Part shown: piece by piece, positions 54,431 through 61,901 of the stretch
Layout of the letters: every line of letters begins with the position of its first letter
Position numbering within the stretch: the stretch's first letter is position 1
Source of the DNA: Streptomyces pactum
Lineage (GTDB): Bacteria; Actinomycetota; Actinomycetes; Streptomycetales; Streptomycetaceae
Direction of reading: 5' to 3'
Assembly (NCBI RefSeq): GCF_002005225.1
Contig: NZ_CP019724.1
Coordinates: forward strand, 7,730,001-7,794,000
Length of the DNA: 64,000 nt
The notes under the pieces: generated by a model
Told to the model about the DNA's origin: nothing
Seen by the model: only the letters and a program-made list of their open reading frames with translations
The model's database searches: none
Made by a program: the position numbers and the translations under genes

Positions 54431-54510
54431 GTGAGGACCCTCCGCACCTGGTGCGGGTGAGGACCCTCCGCACCTGGTGCGGGTGAGTGAGGACACTCCG
54501 TACCCGGTCC
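54431..54510. repeat. 26-bp tandem repeats with palindromic cores
   Basis: GTGAGGACCCTCCGCACCTGGTGCGG occurs at 54431-54456 and exactly again at 54457-54482, then a degenerate third unit to about 54510. Each unit contains the 11-bp palindrome GCACC-T-GGTGC, and the third pairs with downstream GTCCTCAC. It lies between two convergent genes (epimerase and hemerythrin). A bidirectional terminator or protein-binding iteron array are both possible. Confidence 0.75.
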
Positions 54511-54615
54511 TCACCTGGCGCACGTGAAGGCACGCGCTGCACCACCTGTCCGTGCGCGGGGCCCGTCGCCCTCACGACGGACGGGCCCCACGCACGCGGC
54601 GCGGAACGGGCGGGC

Positions 54616-55179
54616 TCAGCCGGCCTTGCCCCGCCCCGACATCGCGTCCCGCACCCGGTCGACCATTCCGGCACCGGGCGCGAGGAGCTTGTTCATCGGC
54701 GGCTTGTCCGGCGCGGACGGGTGCGGACGCGTCGGCGCCGTCTTCTTCGCCTGCCGGACCTTGTCGCCCAACTGGTCCAGGGCGTCCGCGGGGCACGCCT
54801 CGCGGAGCCTCGGGAAGAGGTTGCCCTCCTCGTCGGCGACGTGCTCACGGATCTCGCTCATCAGCTTGCCGATCAACCGGTCGAACTCGGCGTCGTCCGA
54901 CGCGCAGCCCTCCAGGTCCTTCATGATCTGCTCGGCCTCGGCGTGGTCCTCGAGCTCCTTGTCCGCGAGGGCGTCCCCGTTCGCCACGTGCTCACGGACG
55001 GCCGGGTAGAGATACGCCTCCTCCGCCACCGAATGCCGGATCAGCTCGATGGTGGCCTGATCGGCGTACAGCTTGCGGTCCTTGTGACCGGACGGCAGTG
55101 CCTCGATCTTGCCGAAGAGCTCCTCGACCTCACGGTGATCGGTCGTCAGCTCGTCGATGACGTTTCCTCCGTGTCCCAT
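54616..55179 (-). CDS. hemerythrin HHE-domain protein
   Basis: A 187-residue protein with a four-helix HHE domain: iron ligands in DELTTDHREVEELFGKIEAL, IELIRHSVAEEAYLYPAVRE, LEDHAEAEQIMKDLEG and IREHVADEEGNLFPRLRE. The C-terminal 45 residues are Pro/Lys-rich. Such proteins bind di-iron and respond to oxygen or NO. ATG 55179 follows GGAGGTGAAAC. It is codirectional with the DoxX gene upstream. Confidence 0.9.
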   Translation of the reverse strand: MGHGGNVIDELTTDHREVEELFGKIEALPSGHKDRKLYADQATIELIRHSVAEEAYLYPAVREHVANGDALADKELEDHAEAEQIMKDLEGCASDDAEFDRLIGKLMSEIREHVADEEGNLFPRLREACPADALDQLGDKVRQAKKTAPTRPHPSAPDKPPMNKLLAPGAGMVDRVRDAMSGRGKAG

Positions 55180-55266
55180 GTTTCACCTCCAGCGATGTCG
55201 TGGCGGTTACGGGACCTCCCCGCCACGAGCGTCGGGTCCCCCACACTCCGTGGGCCAATGCCCCGT

Positions 55267-55800
55267 TCAGTTGCCCAGCTTGGCCCGGATGCCGCCCGCC
55301 GTCGCCGCGGGACGTGCCGTGGCCCGCACCGAGCGGTGCACCAAGTGGGCGTCGTGCCGCAGGCCTCGGGCCGTATGGCGGCCGCGCCACAGCAGCGAGG
55401 GAGCACTGCCGGTGTCGTCGGCCGCGATGAGCAGGCCGCCCATCATGGACAGGTTCTTCAGGAAGTGGATGCGCTGCTGGGCGCGGTCGGAGGGGTCCTC
55501 CGCCTCCCAGTAGCGGTGCGCCGCCAGGGTGGTGGGGACCAGCGCCGCCGCGAGGGCCAGCGCGGCCAGCCGGGGGCAGCGGCCCAGCCCGAGCAGGACC
55601 CCGCCCACCACGTGGACGGCGCCGTTGAGCCGTACGAGTTGTTCGGTGTCGTCCGGCAGCGCCGCCACGCGGTCGGCCACCGGTCGGACGATCGGTTCCG
55701 CCGCCGGGGCCACGTCCGCGGGCCGGCGCATGGAGTGGATACCGCCCGCGACGAACATCGAGGCGAGCATGGGGCGGCCGACCATACGCAAAAGACTCAT
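55267..55800 (-). CDS. DoxX-family membrane protein
   Basis: A 177-residue inner-membrane protein. The DoxX start is MLASMFVAGGIHSMRRPADV; helices follow at VHVVGGVLLGLGRCPRLAAL, ALALAAALVPTTLAAHRYWE and FLKNLSMMGGLLIAADDTGS. A basic C-terminal tail is cytoplasmic. DoxX proteins work with superoxide dismutase or sulfurtransferase complexes in membrane redox stress. ATG at 55800. It precedes the hemerythrin gene by 87 bp on the same strand. Confidence 0.88.
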   Translation of the reverse strand: MSLLRMVGRPMLASMFVAGGIHSMRRPADVAPAAEPIVRPVADRVAALPDDTEQLVRLNGAVHVVGGVLLGLGRCPRLAALALAAALVPTTLAAHRYWEAEDPSDRAQQRIHFLKNLSMMGGLLIAADDTGSAPSLLWRGRHTARGLRHDAHLVHRSVRATARPAATAGGIRAKLGN

Positions 55801-55951
55801 GACGCTCTCTCGCTTCTTTCCATGGGTACCGGTGACTGCCAAGCGTGTGGTGCCTACTGCGATCATCAGGTGCCCGGACCGGGCGGCGCCATTCGGCGGC
55901 CGGCGTGGTAGCGGCGCTCATCGGCACCGCGCCGTGCGGACGGTGCGCAGG

Positions 55952-56443
55952 TCACAGGCTGTTCAGGAGCTGTGGAGACAGGTTCTTGATCATGGTGTTG
56001 GTCCAGCGCATCTGGCGCAGCGTCTGCGGGTGACAGGAGGAGGCGAGCTCCAGCAGTCCGCTGTCCCTCGACGCCTGGGCGGCCTGGGCGAGCATCTCCC
56101 AGTGCAGCGAGTTCTCCGCGGCGGCGACGTGCAGCTCCCGAAGGTCGCGCAGGAGCAGCAGACCCGGCTCGGGACGGTGCACCACCGCCTCCGACGCCTT
56201 CTTCCGCAGCGTCGCGAAGACGCCGTCCGGGGAGTGGTCCGGCGGGTCGCCCAGCTTCACGTCGTGGCCCGCGGCGGCCTCCGCCAGCCGCCGGACGTGT
56301 TCGCGGGACCAGACGGCGAGGTCCGTGGCGACGTGGTGGACCTCGTGCTCGGTGCGGTGCCGCTCGGCGACGGTCACCAGGTCGTGCGCCAGGTGCCGTT
56401 CGCCGCGGTGCAGCGTGCGCAGGGTCAGGGTGATGCCGTTCAC
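55952..56443 (-). CDS. unknown protein coupled to molybdopterin oxidoreductase
   Basis: A 163-residue cytoplasmic helical protein (LHRGERHLAHDLVTVAERHR, LLLRDLRELHVAAAENSLHW) with one conserved-looking Cys near the C-terminus (SSCHPQTLRQMRWTNT). I do not recognise a named family. Its ATG overlaps the oxidoreductase stop by 4 bp (ATGA), so it is made together with it; a small chaperone or partner for that enzyme is plausible. Confidence 0.75.
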   Translation of the reverse strand: MNGITLTLRTLHRGERHLAHDLVTVAERHRTEHEVHHVATDLAVWSREHVRRLAEAAAGHDVKLGDPPDHSPDGVFATLRKKASEAVVHRPEPGLLLLRDLRELHVAAAENSLHWEMLAQAAQASRDSGLLELASSCHPQTLRQMRWTNTMIKNLSPQLLNSL

Positions 56444-58929
56444 TGGGCGCCCTCCTCGCGGCCGTGCGGGAACTCCGCCGGCGTCTGTGCCGTGTGCGCC
56501 GCCGGTCCGCCCGCGGTGGGCCGCGCGACGCCTGCGGTGGCGGGGGCCGAGGCGGTGGTGGTCGGTGCCGGGGACGGCCGGCCGTCGCCGCGCTCTACGA
56601 GGGTGAGGGCGGCCGTGGCCGTCTTGAACAGCGGCTGCTTGGAGGCCGGGTCCCAGTCGGTGATGGTCGCCTCGTTCGCCGCCCGCCCGGGCGTGTCCGG
56701 GCCCGGACCCGACCCGTCGTCGGTGTCCCAGTAGCCGTAGTGGAACGGTACGAACAGCAGCCCCGGCCGGATGCCGGTCGGCCGCAGCCGCCCCCGCAGT
56801 GCACCGCGCCTGCTGGTCACGTCGACGAGGTCGCCCTCACCGAGGCCGAGCCGGTCCGCGTCGGCGGTGGAGATCTCCACCCACACGTCCGGGGCGGCGG
56901 CGTCGAGCTGGGGCGCCCGCCCGGTCTTCGTGCGGGTGTGGAACTGGTAGATCGTCCGGCCCGTGGTGAGCTGGAACGGGTACTCCTCGTCCGGCTCCTC
57001 GTGCGGCGGCCGGTAGGCGGCGGCCTTCAGCACCGCCTTGCCGTCCGGGTTGAGGGAGCGGTACTCCACGACCTCTTGCGACGCCCCGGTCTCCAGGTCC
57101 TTGCCGTAGCTCTCGCACAGGTCCGGGTGGGCCCAGTCGATGCCGTCGGTGTAGAGGCGCGCCGTGCCCTCGGGCGACTCCTCGTCGCAGGGCCACTGGA
57201 TACCGCTGGTGTCGCGCAGTTTGGCGTAGGACAGGCCGGTGTAGTCGCAGGGGCGGCCCGCGCTGCACCGCTTCCACGCCTCGAACGCGGACTCGGGGTC
57301 GTCCCAGGTGATCAGCGGGCCGCCGTCCTTGTCCCGGAAGTCCATGCGCCGCGCGTAGTCCAGGAAGATGTCCAGGTCGGGCCTGGCCTCGCCGGGCGGT
57401 TCGACCGCCTTCTCCGAAAGGTGCACCGTGCGGTCCGCGTTGGTGAGCGCGCCGGTCTTCTCGCCCCAGGTCGCGGCGGGCAGCACCACGTCCGCCAGTT
57501 GCGCCGTCTCGGTGAGGAACAGGTCCTGCACGACCGTGAACAACCGCTCCTGCGTCAGGATCGAGCGGATCCGGGAGAGCTCCGGCAGCGAGACGGCCGG
57601 GTTGGTGCCGCTGATCCACAGCATCCGGATGGAGCCCTGCTCGGCGTACCGGTACATCTGCATCGCGTGCGTCGGGGGCGCGAAGTGCGGGATGGTCTCC
57701 GGCTCGACGTTCCACACTTTGGCGAGGTCGGCGACATGGGTGTCGTTCTGCCAGTTGCGAAAGCCCGGGAGGTCGCCGTTGGCGCCGCACTCGCGGGTGT
57801 TCTGCGCGGTGGGCTGGCCGTTCATCTGGAGCAGGCCGGCACCCGGGCGGCCCAGCATGCCCCGGATCAGGTGCAGGTTGTTGATCTGCACCGCGGCGGC
57901 CGTGGCCTGGTGGGACTGGTATACGCCCTGGAGGACCGTGGAGACCAACGCGTCGGTGGTGCCGACGAGTTCGGCCGCCTCCTCGATGCGGGCGGCGGGG
58001 ACGTCGCAGATGTCCGCGGCCCACTTGGGCGTGCAGTCGGCGACGCGCTCGGCCAGCTCCTCGAAGCCGACGGTGTGCGCGTCGACGAAGTCGCGGTCGA
58101 TCCGGTCGTGCCGGATCGTCTCGTGCAGCAGCGCGTTGAGCAGGGCCACGTTGGTACCGCCGCGGGGCGCGAGGTGCACGGCGGCGTGCTGGGCCACCCG
58201 GGTGGGACGGGGGTCGACGCACAGCAGGCGCGGCGGATCGGCCCCCTCCATCCGGTCCAGCAGCCGCATCCACTGCACGGGCTGGGTCTCGGCGATGTTG
58301 TGGCCGAACAGCGCGATCACGTCGGCGTGGTCGAAGTCGTCGTAGCTGCCGGGCTGACCGTCGCAGCCGAACGTCTCCTTCAGCGCCTCCGCGGCCGTGG
58401 CCGTGCACAGCCGGGTGTTGCCGTCGAGGTGGTTGGTGCCGATACCGGCCCGGGCGAGGACCGCGAGGGTGTAGTACTCCTCGAGGAAGAGCTGGCCGGA
58501 GGTGTAGAAGCCGATCGAGCCCGGGCCCCGCCGGTCCAGCAGCTCGCGCGAGCGGGCGGCCACCACATCCATCGCGGTGTCCCAGTCCGTCTCCACCAGC
58601 CGCCCGTCGCGCCGCACCAGCGGCCGGGTCAGCCGGTCCCGGGAGGCGTTCGCCTGCCACCCGAACAGGTCCTTGGGGCCGAGCCGGCCCCGGTTGACCC
58701 GGTCCACGTCCCGGCCGCGTACGCCCACCATCCGGCCGTCGGTCACCGCGATGTCCATGGCGTCGCCGTCGGAGTGCAGGATCGACGCCGACTGCACCCA
58801 CCGCTGCACCGCCTCGGGCTCCACCCCGTCCGCGAGGAACGTGTCCACCCGGGCCGGCCAGGTCTCGTGCCGTCCGTAGGGCACTCTGCCGCCCCACGGC
58901 TGCGCGATCCGGTCCGTAGCATCCTCCAT
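56440..58929 (-). CDS. molybdopterin oxidoreductase (assimilatory nitrate reductase/formate dehydrogenase type) without N-terminal Fe-S ligands
   Basis: An 829-residue enzyme of the DMSO-reductase family. The Mo-bisPGD fold is clear: DGRMVGVRGRDVDRVNRGRL, RPLVRRDGRLVETDWDTAMD, IGFYTSGQLFLEEYYTLAVL, NTRLCTATAAEALKETFGCD (the RLC Cys is the expected Mo ligand), and a C-terminal MopB domain (LTTGRTIYQFHTRTKTGRAP). Where relatives have a C-x-x-C-x-x-x-C [4Fe-4S] site the sequence is ASILHSDGDAMDI, without any Cys. Start ATG 58929 follows GGGAGG. Electron input is therefore unusual. Confidence 0.9.
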   Translation of the reverse strand: MEDATDRIAQPWGGRVPYGRHETWPARVDTFLADGVEPEAVQRWVQSASILHSDGDAMDIAVTDGRMVGVRGRDVDRVNRGRLGPKDLFGWQANASRDRLTRPLVRRDGRLVETDWDTAMDVVAARSRELLDRRGPGSIGFYTSGQLFLEEYYTLAVLARAGIGTNHLDGNTRLCTATAAEALKETFGCDGQPGSYDDFDHADVIALFGHNIAETQPVQWMRLLDRMEGADPPRLLCVDPRPTRVAQHAAVHLAPRGGTNVALLNALLHETIRHDRIDRDFVDAHTVGFEELAERVADCTPKWAADICDVPAARIEEAAELVGTTDALVSTVLQGVYQSHQATAAAVQINNLHLIRGMLGRPGAGLLQMNGQPTAQNTRECGANGDLPGFRNWQNDTHVADLAKVWNVEPETIPHFAPPTHAMQMYRYAEQGSIRMLWISGTNPAVSLPELSRIRSILTQERLFTVVQDLFLTETAQLADVVLPAATWGEKTGALTNADRTVHLSEKAVEPPGEARPDLDIFLDYARRMDFRDKDGGPLITWDDPESAFEAWKRCSAGRPCDYTGLSYAKLRDTSGIQWPCDEESPEGTARLYTDGIDWAHPDLCESYGKDLETGASQEVVEYRSLNPDGKAVLKAAAYRPPHEEPDEEYPFQLTTGRTIYQFHTRTKTGRAPQLDAAAPDVWVEISTADADRLGLGEGDLVDVTSRRGALRGRLRPTGIRPGLLFVPFHYGYWDTDDGSGPGPDTPGRAANEATITDWDPASKQPLFKTATAALTLVERGDGRPSPAPTTTASAPATAGVARPTAGGPAAHTAQTPAEFPHGREEGAQ

Positions 58930-58972
58930 CGCCGGCCTCCCGCCAACTTCCTGCACACTGCCGGGCCGCCGG

Positions 58973-58997
58973 GTACCCGAGTGCCTCCGGTCGAAGC
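58973..58997 (-). promoter_or_regulatory. SigB-type promoter of the molybdopterin oxidoreductase operon
   Basis: On the minus strand GCTT (58997-58994), 15 bp, GGGTAC (58978-58973). It fits GNNT-N14-16-GGGTAY and lies 43 bp upstream of the ATG at 58929. The GGGTACCC core is itself palindromic. Confidence 0.6.
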
Positions 58998-59007
58998 GAA
59001 CTACTTG

Positions 59008-59021
59008 TGGGAGCGCTCCCA
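59008..59021. promoter_or_regulatory. perfect CebR-type operator box
   Basis: TGGGAGCGCTCCCA, an exact 14-bp palindrome identical to the Streptomyces CebR consensus, the LacI-family repressor of cello-oligosaccharide use. It lies 18 bp upstream of the GNAT GTG start and 79 bp upstream of the oxidoreductase ATG. A related LacI regulator could also bind it. Confidence 0.75.
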
Positions 59022-59039
59022 GACAGGCAGGATGCTGCG

Positions 59040-59678
59040 GTGACCTCGACTGCCGCCGTACGCCCGTACCGCTCCGCCGACGCTCCGGCCCTCGACGACA
59101 TCTGCGTCCGCACCGCGCACAACGGCCGGGACAGCCGGCCCGTGTACGCCGACCCCGCCGTCCTGCCGGCCATCTTCGCCGCCCCTTACGTCCACCTGGA
59201 CCCCGGCCTGGCCTTCGTGCTGGACGACGGTCAGGGCCGGGCGGTCGGCTACATCCTCGGCACGGCGGACACGCGGCGTTTCGCGGAGGAGTTCCGTGCC
59301 AAGTGGCTGCCGCGGGTCGCGGACCGCTACCCCGCACCCGAGGGGCCGCCGGGCACCCCGGACGAGGTCATGGCCGGGCTGCTGCACGACCCGGAACGGA
59401 TGATCGTCCCCGAACTGGCCGCGTATCCGGCCCATCTGCACATCGACCTGCTGCCCGACTGGCAGGGCCGAGGGCACGGCCGCACGCTGATGCGCACGTT
59501 CTGGCGGGCACTGCGGGAGCGCGGCGTACCGGCCGTCCACCTGGTCATGGCCACGGCCAACACGCCGGCCAGGGCCTTCTACGACCGTATGGGCTTCCAC
59601 GAGATCGAGGCGGCGGGCCTCGATCCCGCGGACGTCACCTGCCTCGGCCGTACGACGGAGGACGGCGACCGGACCTGA
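59040..59678 (+). CDS. GNAT-family N-acetyltransferase
   Basis: A 212-residue acetyltransferase. The acetyl-CoA pyrophosphate loop is DWQGRGHGRTLMRTFWRALR (motif Q/RxxGxG/A), with LHIDLLPDW before it and PARAFYDRMGFHEIEAAG after, where the Tyr-Gly pair marks the GNAT C-terminus. The layout resembles the HAT-like domain of O-GlcNAcases, but that link is weak. The GTG at 59040 follows AGGA. The CebR-type box just upstream suggests control by cello-oligosaccharides or another sugar signal. Confidence 0.88.
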   Translation: MTSTAAVRPYRSADAPALDDICVRTAHNGRDSRPVYADPAVLPAIFAAPYVHLDPGLAFVLDDGQGRAVGYILGTADTRRFAEEFRAKWLPRVADRYPAPEGPPGTPDEVMAGLLHDPERMIVPELAAYPAHLHIDLLPDWQGRGHGRTLMRTFWRALRERGVPAVHLVMATANTPARAFYDRMGFHEIEAAGLDPADVTCLGRTTEDGDRT

Positions 59679-59691
59679 CGCACCGGGCGGG

Positions 59692-60417
59692 TCAGGAGGT
59701 GCCCAGCCGGTAGACGTTGAAGGCCCGGCGGATGACGGGCTGGGCCACGTTGCGCACCCGCACCCCGCCCGCCGTCATCCCGTGTTCCGAGCCCAGGTGG
59801 GCGTGGCCGTGGACGGCGAGGTCCGCGCCGGCCGTGTCGATCGCCTCGGCCAGCAGATAGCTGCCGAGGAACGGGTGGATCTCCAGCGGCTCACCGGCGA
59901 GCGTGTCGGCGACGGGGGAGAAGTGGGTCAGGGCCACCCGGGCCGCGCAGCCCTCCTCGTCCAGTTCCTTCAGCGCGGCGTGCAGGCTGTCCGCCGAGCG
60001 GCGGGTGGTGCGGACGAACTCCTTCATGACCGGCTCGCCGAACTCTCCCGCGCTGCGCCCGACGAACCCGCCGCCGAACCCCTTGGTCCCGGCGATCCCC
60101 ACCCGGGTCCCGGCGCAGTCCACGACCGTCCCCTCGCCCTCCAGGACTCGCACGCCGGCGTCCTGGAGCAGGGCGGTGACCTTCTCGGGCTGTTCGTCGT
60201 GGTGGTCGTGGTTGCCGAGGACGGCCACCACCGGCACCGGCAGGTCGCGTACCTCCTGTGCCACCACGCGCGCCTCCTCCGGTGTGCCGTGCCGGGTGAG
60301 GTCCCCGGCGAGCAGCAGCAGGTCGGCACAGTCGGGCAGGGTCTCGAAGGCGGGGCGCAGCAGTCCCTGGCTCTCCGGCCCCATGTGGATGTCTCCGACG
60401 GCGGCGACGCGGATCAT
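59692..60417 (-). CDS. metallophosphoesterase (calcineurin-like)
   Basis: A 241-residue phosphoesterase. The five metal-binding motifs are seen: AAVGDIHMGPE, LLLAGDLTRHG, VLGNHDHHDE, ALTHFSPVAD and AVHGHAHLGSE. Such enzymes hydrolyse phosphomono- or diesters, including nucleotide and lipid substrates. ATG 60417 overlaps the BON gene stop (ATGA). It is the last gene of a three-gene unit with a nucleotidyltransferase and a BON protein, all translationally coupled, under a SigB-type promoter. Confidence 0.9.
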   Translation of the reverse strand: MIRVAAVGDIHMGPESQGLLRPAFETLPDCADLLLLAGDLTRHGTPEEARVVAQEVRDLPVPVVAVLGNHDHHDEQPEKVTALLQDAGVRVLEGEGTVVDCAGTRVGIAGTKGFGGGFVGRSAGEFGEPVMKEFVRTTRRSADSLHAALKELDEEGCAARVALTHFSPVADTLAGEPLEIHPFLGSYLLAEAIDTAGADLAVHGHAHLGSEHGMTAGGVRVRNVAQPVIRRAFNVYRLGTS

Positions 60418-60707
60418 CACAGCTCCTCCGCGTGGTCGGGGCCGGTCGTCTCCGCCACCACGACGTCGGTGTGCACGGTGAGCCCGGCCAGCTCCTCGTG
60501 GGCGACCCGCAGCAGCGTCTCGCGGCACTGCGCGGAGGGCACCGTCCCGGTGATCACGATCGCGCCGGCCCGGATCTCGGCCCGTACACCCAGCTCGCCG
60601 AGCTCTTCCGCGGCGAGCCGGTCGTGCAGGTGGGCCACGCGGTACTCGACGTTCCCGGCCGCGGTGTCGCTCGCCGCGGGGCCCTGGTGTGCGACGGGGT
60701 CGCTCAT
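60417..60707 (-). CDS. BON-domain protein
   Basis: A 96-residue protein with a BON module (VEYRVAHLHDRLAAEELGEL, VRAEIRAGAIVITGTVPSAQ) with the alpha-beta-alpha-beta pattern and the conserved Gly in ITGTV. It lacks a signal peptide, unlike OsmY, so it is cytoplasmic or membrane-peripheral. BON domains bind phospholipids. Starts overlap the neighbouring stop (ATGA) on both sides. Probably stress-linked through the operon promoter. Confidence 0.85.
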   Translation of the reverse strand: MSDPVAHQGPAASDTAAGNVEYRVAHLHDRLAAEELGELGVRAEIRAGAIVITGTVPSAQCRETLLRVAHEELAGLTVHTDVVVAETTGPDHAEEL

Positions 60708-61414
60708 CGCTGCTCCTCCTTCGGGGTACCGGCCGGGGAACCGGCCGGGGAGATGATCTCCAGCCGTTCGAGGATGAAGAAGAAGGCGGCGGGCATCGGG
60801 GCCTGCCCGCAGTCGCGGCGCAGCTCGTCCCAGTCGATCTTCTCGCGCAGCGTGCGGGCGATCGGCAGCACCGCACCGAAGTCGCAGTGGTGCTCCGAGA
60901 AGGCCGTCAGCAGACCGCGCAGCAGATCGGTCGGCGACAGGACCGGCATGAGTACCGAGTCCACCGAGAGTTCCTGGGCCCGCGCCAGCAACTCGGCCGT
61001 CACCGGCTCGTGCGCCAGCTCGAAGATGAGGTCGACCTGCTGCCCCAGGCAGTTCGCCTTCAGCAGCCAGTCCTCGGGCGGTGTGTACACCGCCAGGCCC
61101 GCTTCCCGCAGCGTCGCGGCGACGGCCTCCGCGTCGCCGGGCCGGATGCAGAAGTCGACGTCGTGCTGGAGGTTCTGGGTGCCGCCGTGCGCGTACACGG
61201 CCACGCTGCCGGCCAGCGCGAACGGGTGCTCCTTCTTCTTCAGGATCGAGCCCACCTGCTTGGCCGCCTGCAGGATCGCCTGGTTGCGGTCGAGCGGGAG
61301 ATCCTCGTGGCGTGCGTCGTTCCGGGGCACGAGTCGGGAGTCCCCCGCTGCCGGACGGAGCTCGGAAACGCCGGCGCGCTGGTCGAGAGCGTGGTCGTCG
61401 GCGGGCTGCGTCAT
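60704..61414 (-). CDS. nucleotidyltransferase-family protein
   Basis: A 236-residue protein with a MinT/polbeta-like nucleotidyltransferase fold: FALAGSVAVYAHGGTQ followed by QHDVDFCIRPGDAEAVAA gives the GS...DxD motif with two metal-binding Asp. The second half (LLKANCLGQQVDLIFELAHE) is the usual helical extension. Start ATG 61414 follows GGAAAGGGG. The open frame upstream to 61777 is rejected. It is the first gene of the operon and follows a SigB-type promoter; the substrate is unknown. Confidence 0.82.
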   Translation of the reverse strand: MTQPADDHALDQRAGVSELRPAAGDSRLVPRNDARHEDLPLDRNQAILQAAKQVGSILKKKEHPFALAGSVAVYAHGGTQNLQHDVDFCIRPGDAEAVAATLREAGLAVYTPPEDWLLKANCLGQQVDLIFELAHEPVTAELLARAQELSVDSVLMPVLSPTDLLRGLLTAFSEHHCDFGAVLPIARTLREKIDWDELRRDCGQAPMPAAFFFILERLEIISPAGSPAGTPKEEQR

Positions 61415-61480
61415 TGCTGTCCCCTTTCCGGACCGTCGCCTGCCGGGGCGGACCCGGCCGGCCCTCCCCTCGCTTTCCGG

Positions 61481-61505
61481 GTACCCGGCGCGGTACCGCC
61501 GACAC
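61481..61505 (-). promoter_or_regulatory. SigB-type promoter of the nucleotidyltransferase-BON-phosphoesterase operon
   Basis: On the minus strand GTGT (61505-61502), 15 bp, GGGTAC (61486-61481), matching GNNT-N14-16-GGGTAY. It ends 66 bp upstream of ATG 61414. Confidence 0.65.
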
Positions 61506-61559
61506 GACGAGGCCGTCTCGGAGGTGAGGCTTCCCGGGGATCGCGGGCACCCGGGCGGT

Positions 61560-61877
61560 ATGAACGACAAGCAGGCGCGGCGGAGCACCGGGCCCGAGGA
61601 CCACCGGACCGAGACCGTGGCACGGCTTGTGGCGGCCTGGCTGGCGGAGACCGAACAGCACGACCGCGCCGCCGCCCGGCAGGCCCGCACCGGCTGGCAA
61701 CGGGGCGCCCTGTCCGAACCGGACGCCCAGGACCTGGCCACCTGGGTCACCGCGAGGGTCACGGACACCGGTTTCACCGAGGACGAGGGTCCCTACGTGG
61801 AGGGACCCGTGCGCATCACCCCGTCCGACAAGGACACCGTGCACGAGTGGCTGCGTGCGCGGGGACACCGGATCTGA
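61560..61877 (+). CDS. unknown small protein
   Basis: A 105-residue hydrophilic protein from ATG 61560 (MNDKQARRSTGPEDHRTETV), helical in the middle (QARTGWQRGALSEPDAQDLA) and ending VRITPSDKDTVHEWLRARGH. No family recognised. It is divergent from the nucleotidyltransferase operon across 145 bp and convergent with the SpoIIE phosphatase. Confidence 0.65.
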   Translation: MNDKQARRSTGPEDHRTETVARLVAAWLAETEQHDRAAARQARTGWQRGALSEPDAQDLATWVTARVTDTGFTEDEGPYVEGPVRITPSDKDTVHEWLRARGHRI

Positions 61878-61901
61878 CGCGGCCGGCGCGGCGCCGCGGC
61901 G

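Noticed and set aside
54431..54510. plasmid-origin iterons
   Set aside because: Only two exact units, no replication-initiator gene nearby and a position between two convergent chromosomal genes.
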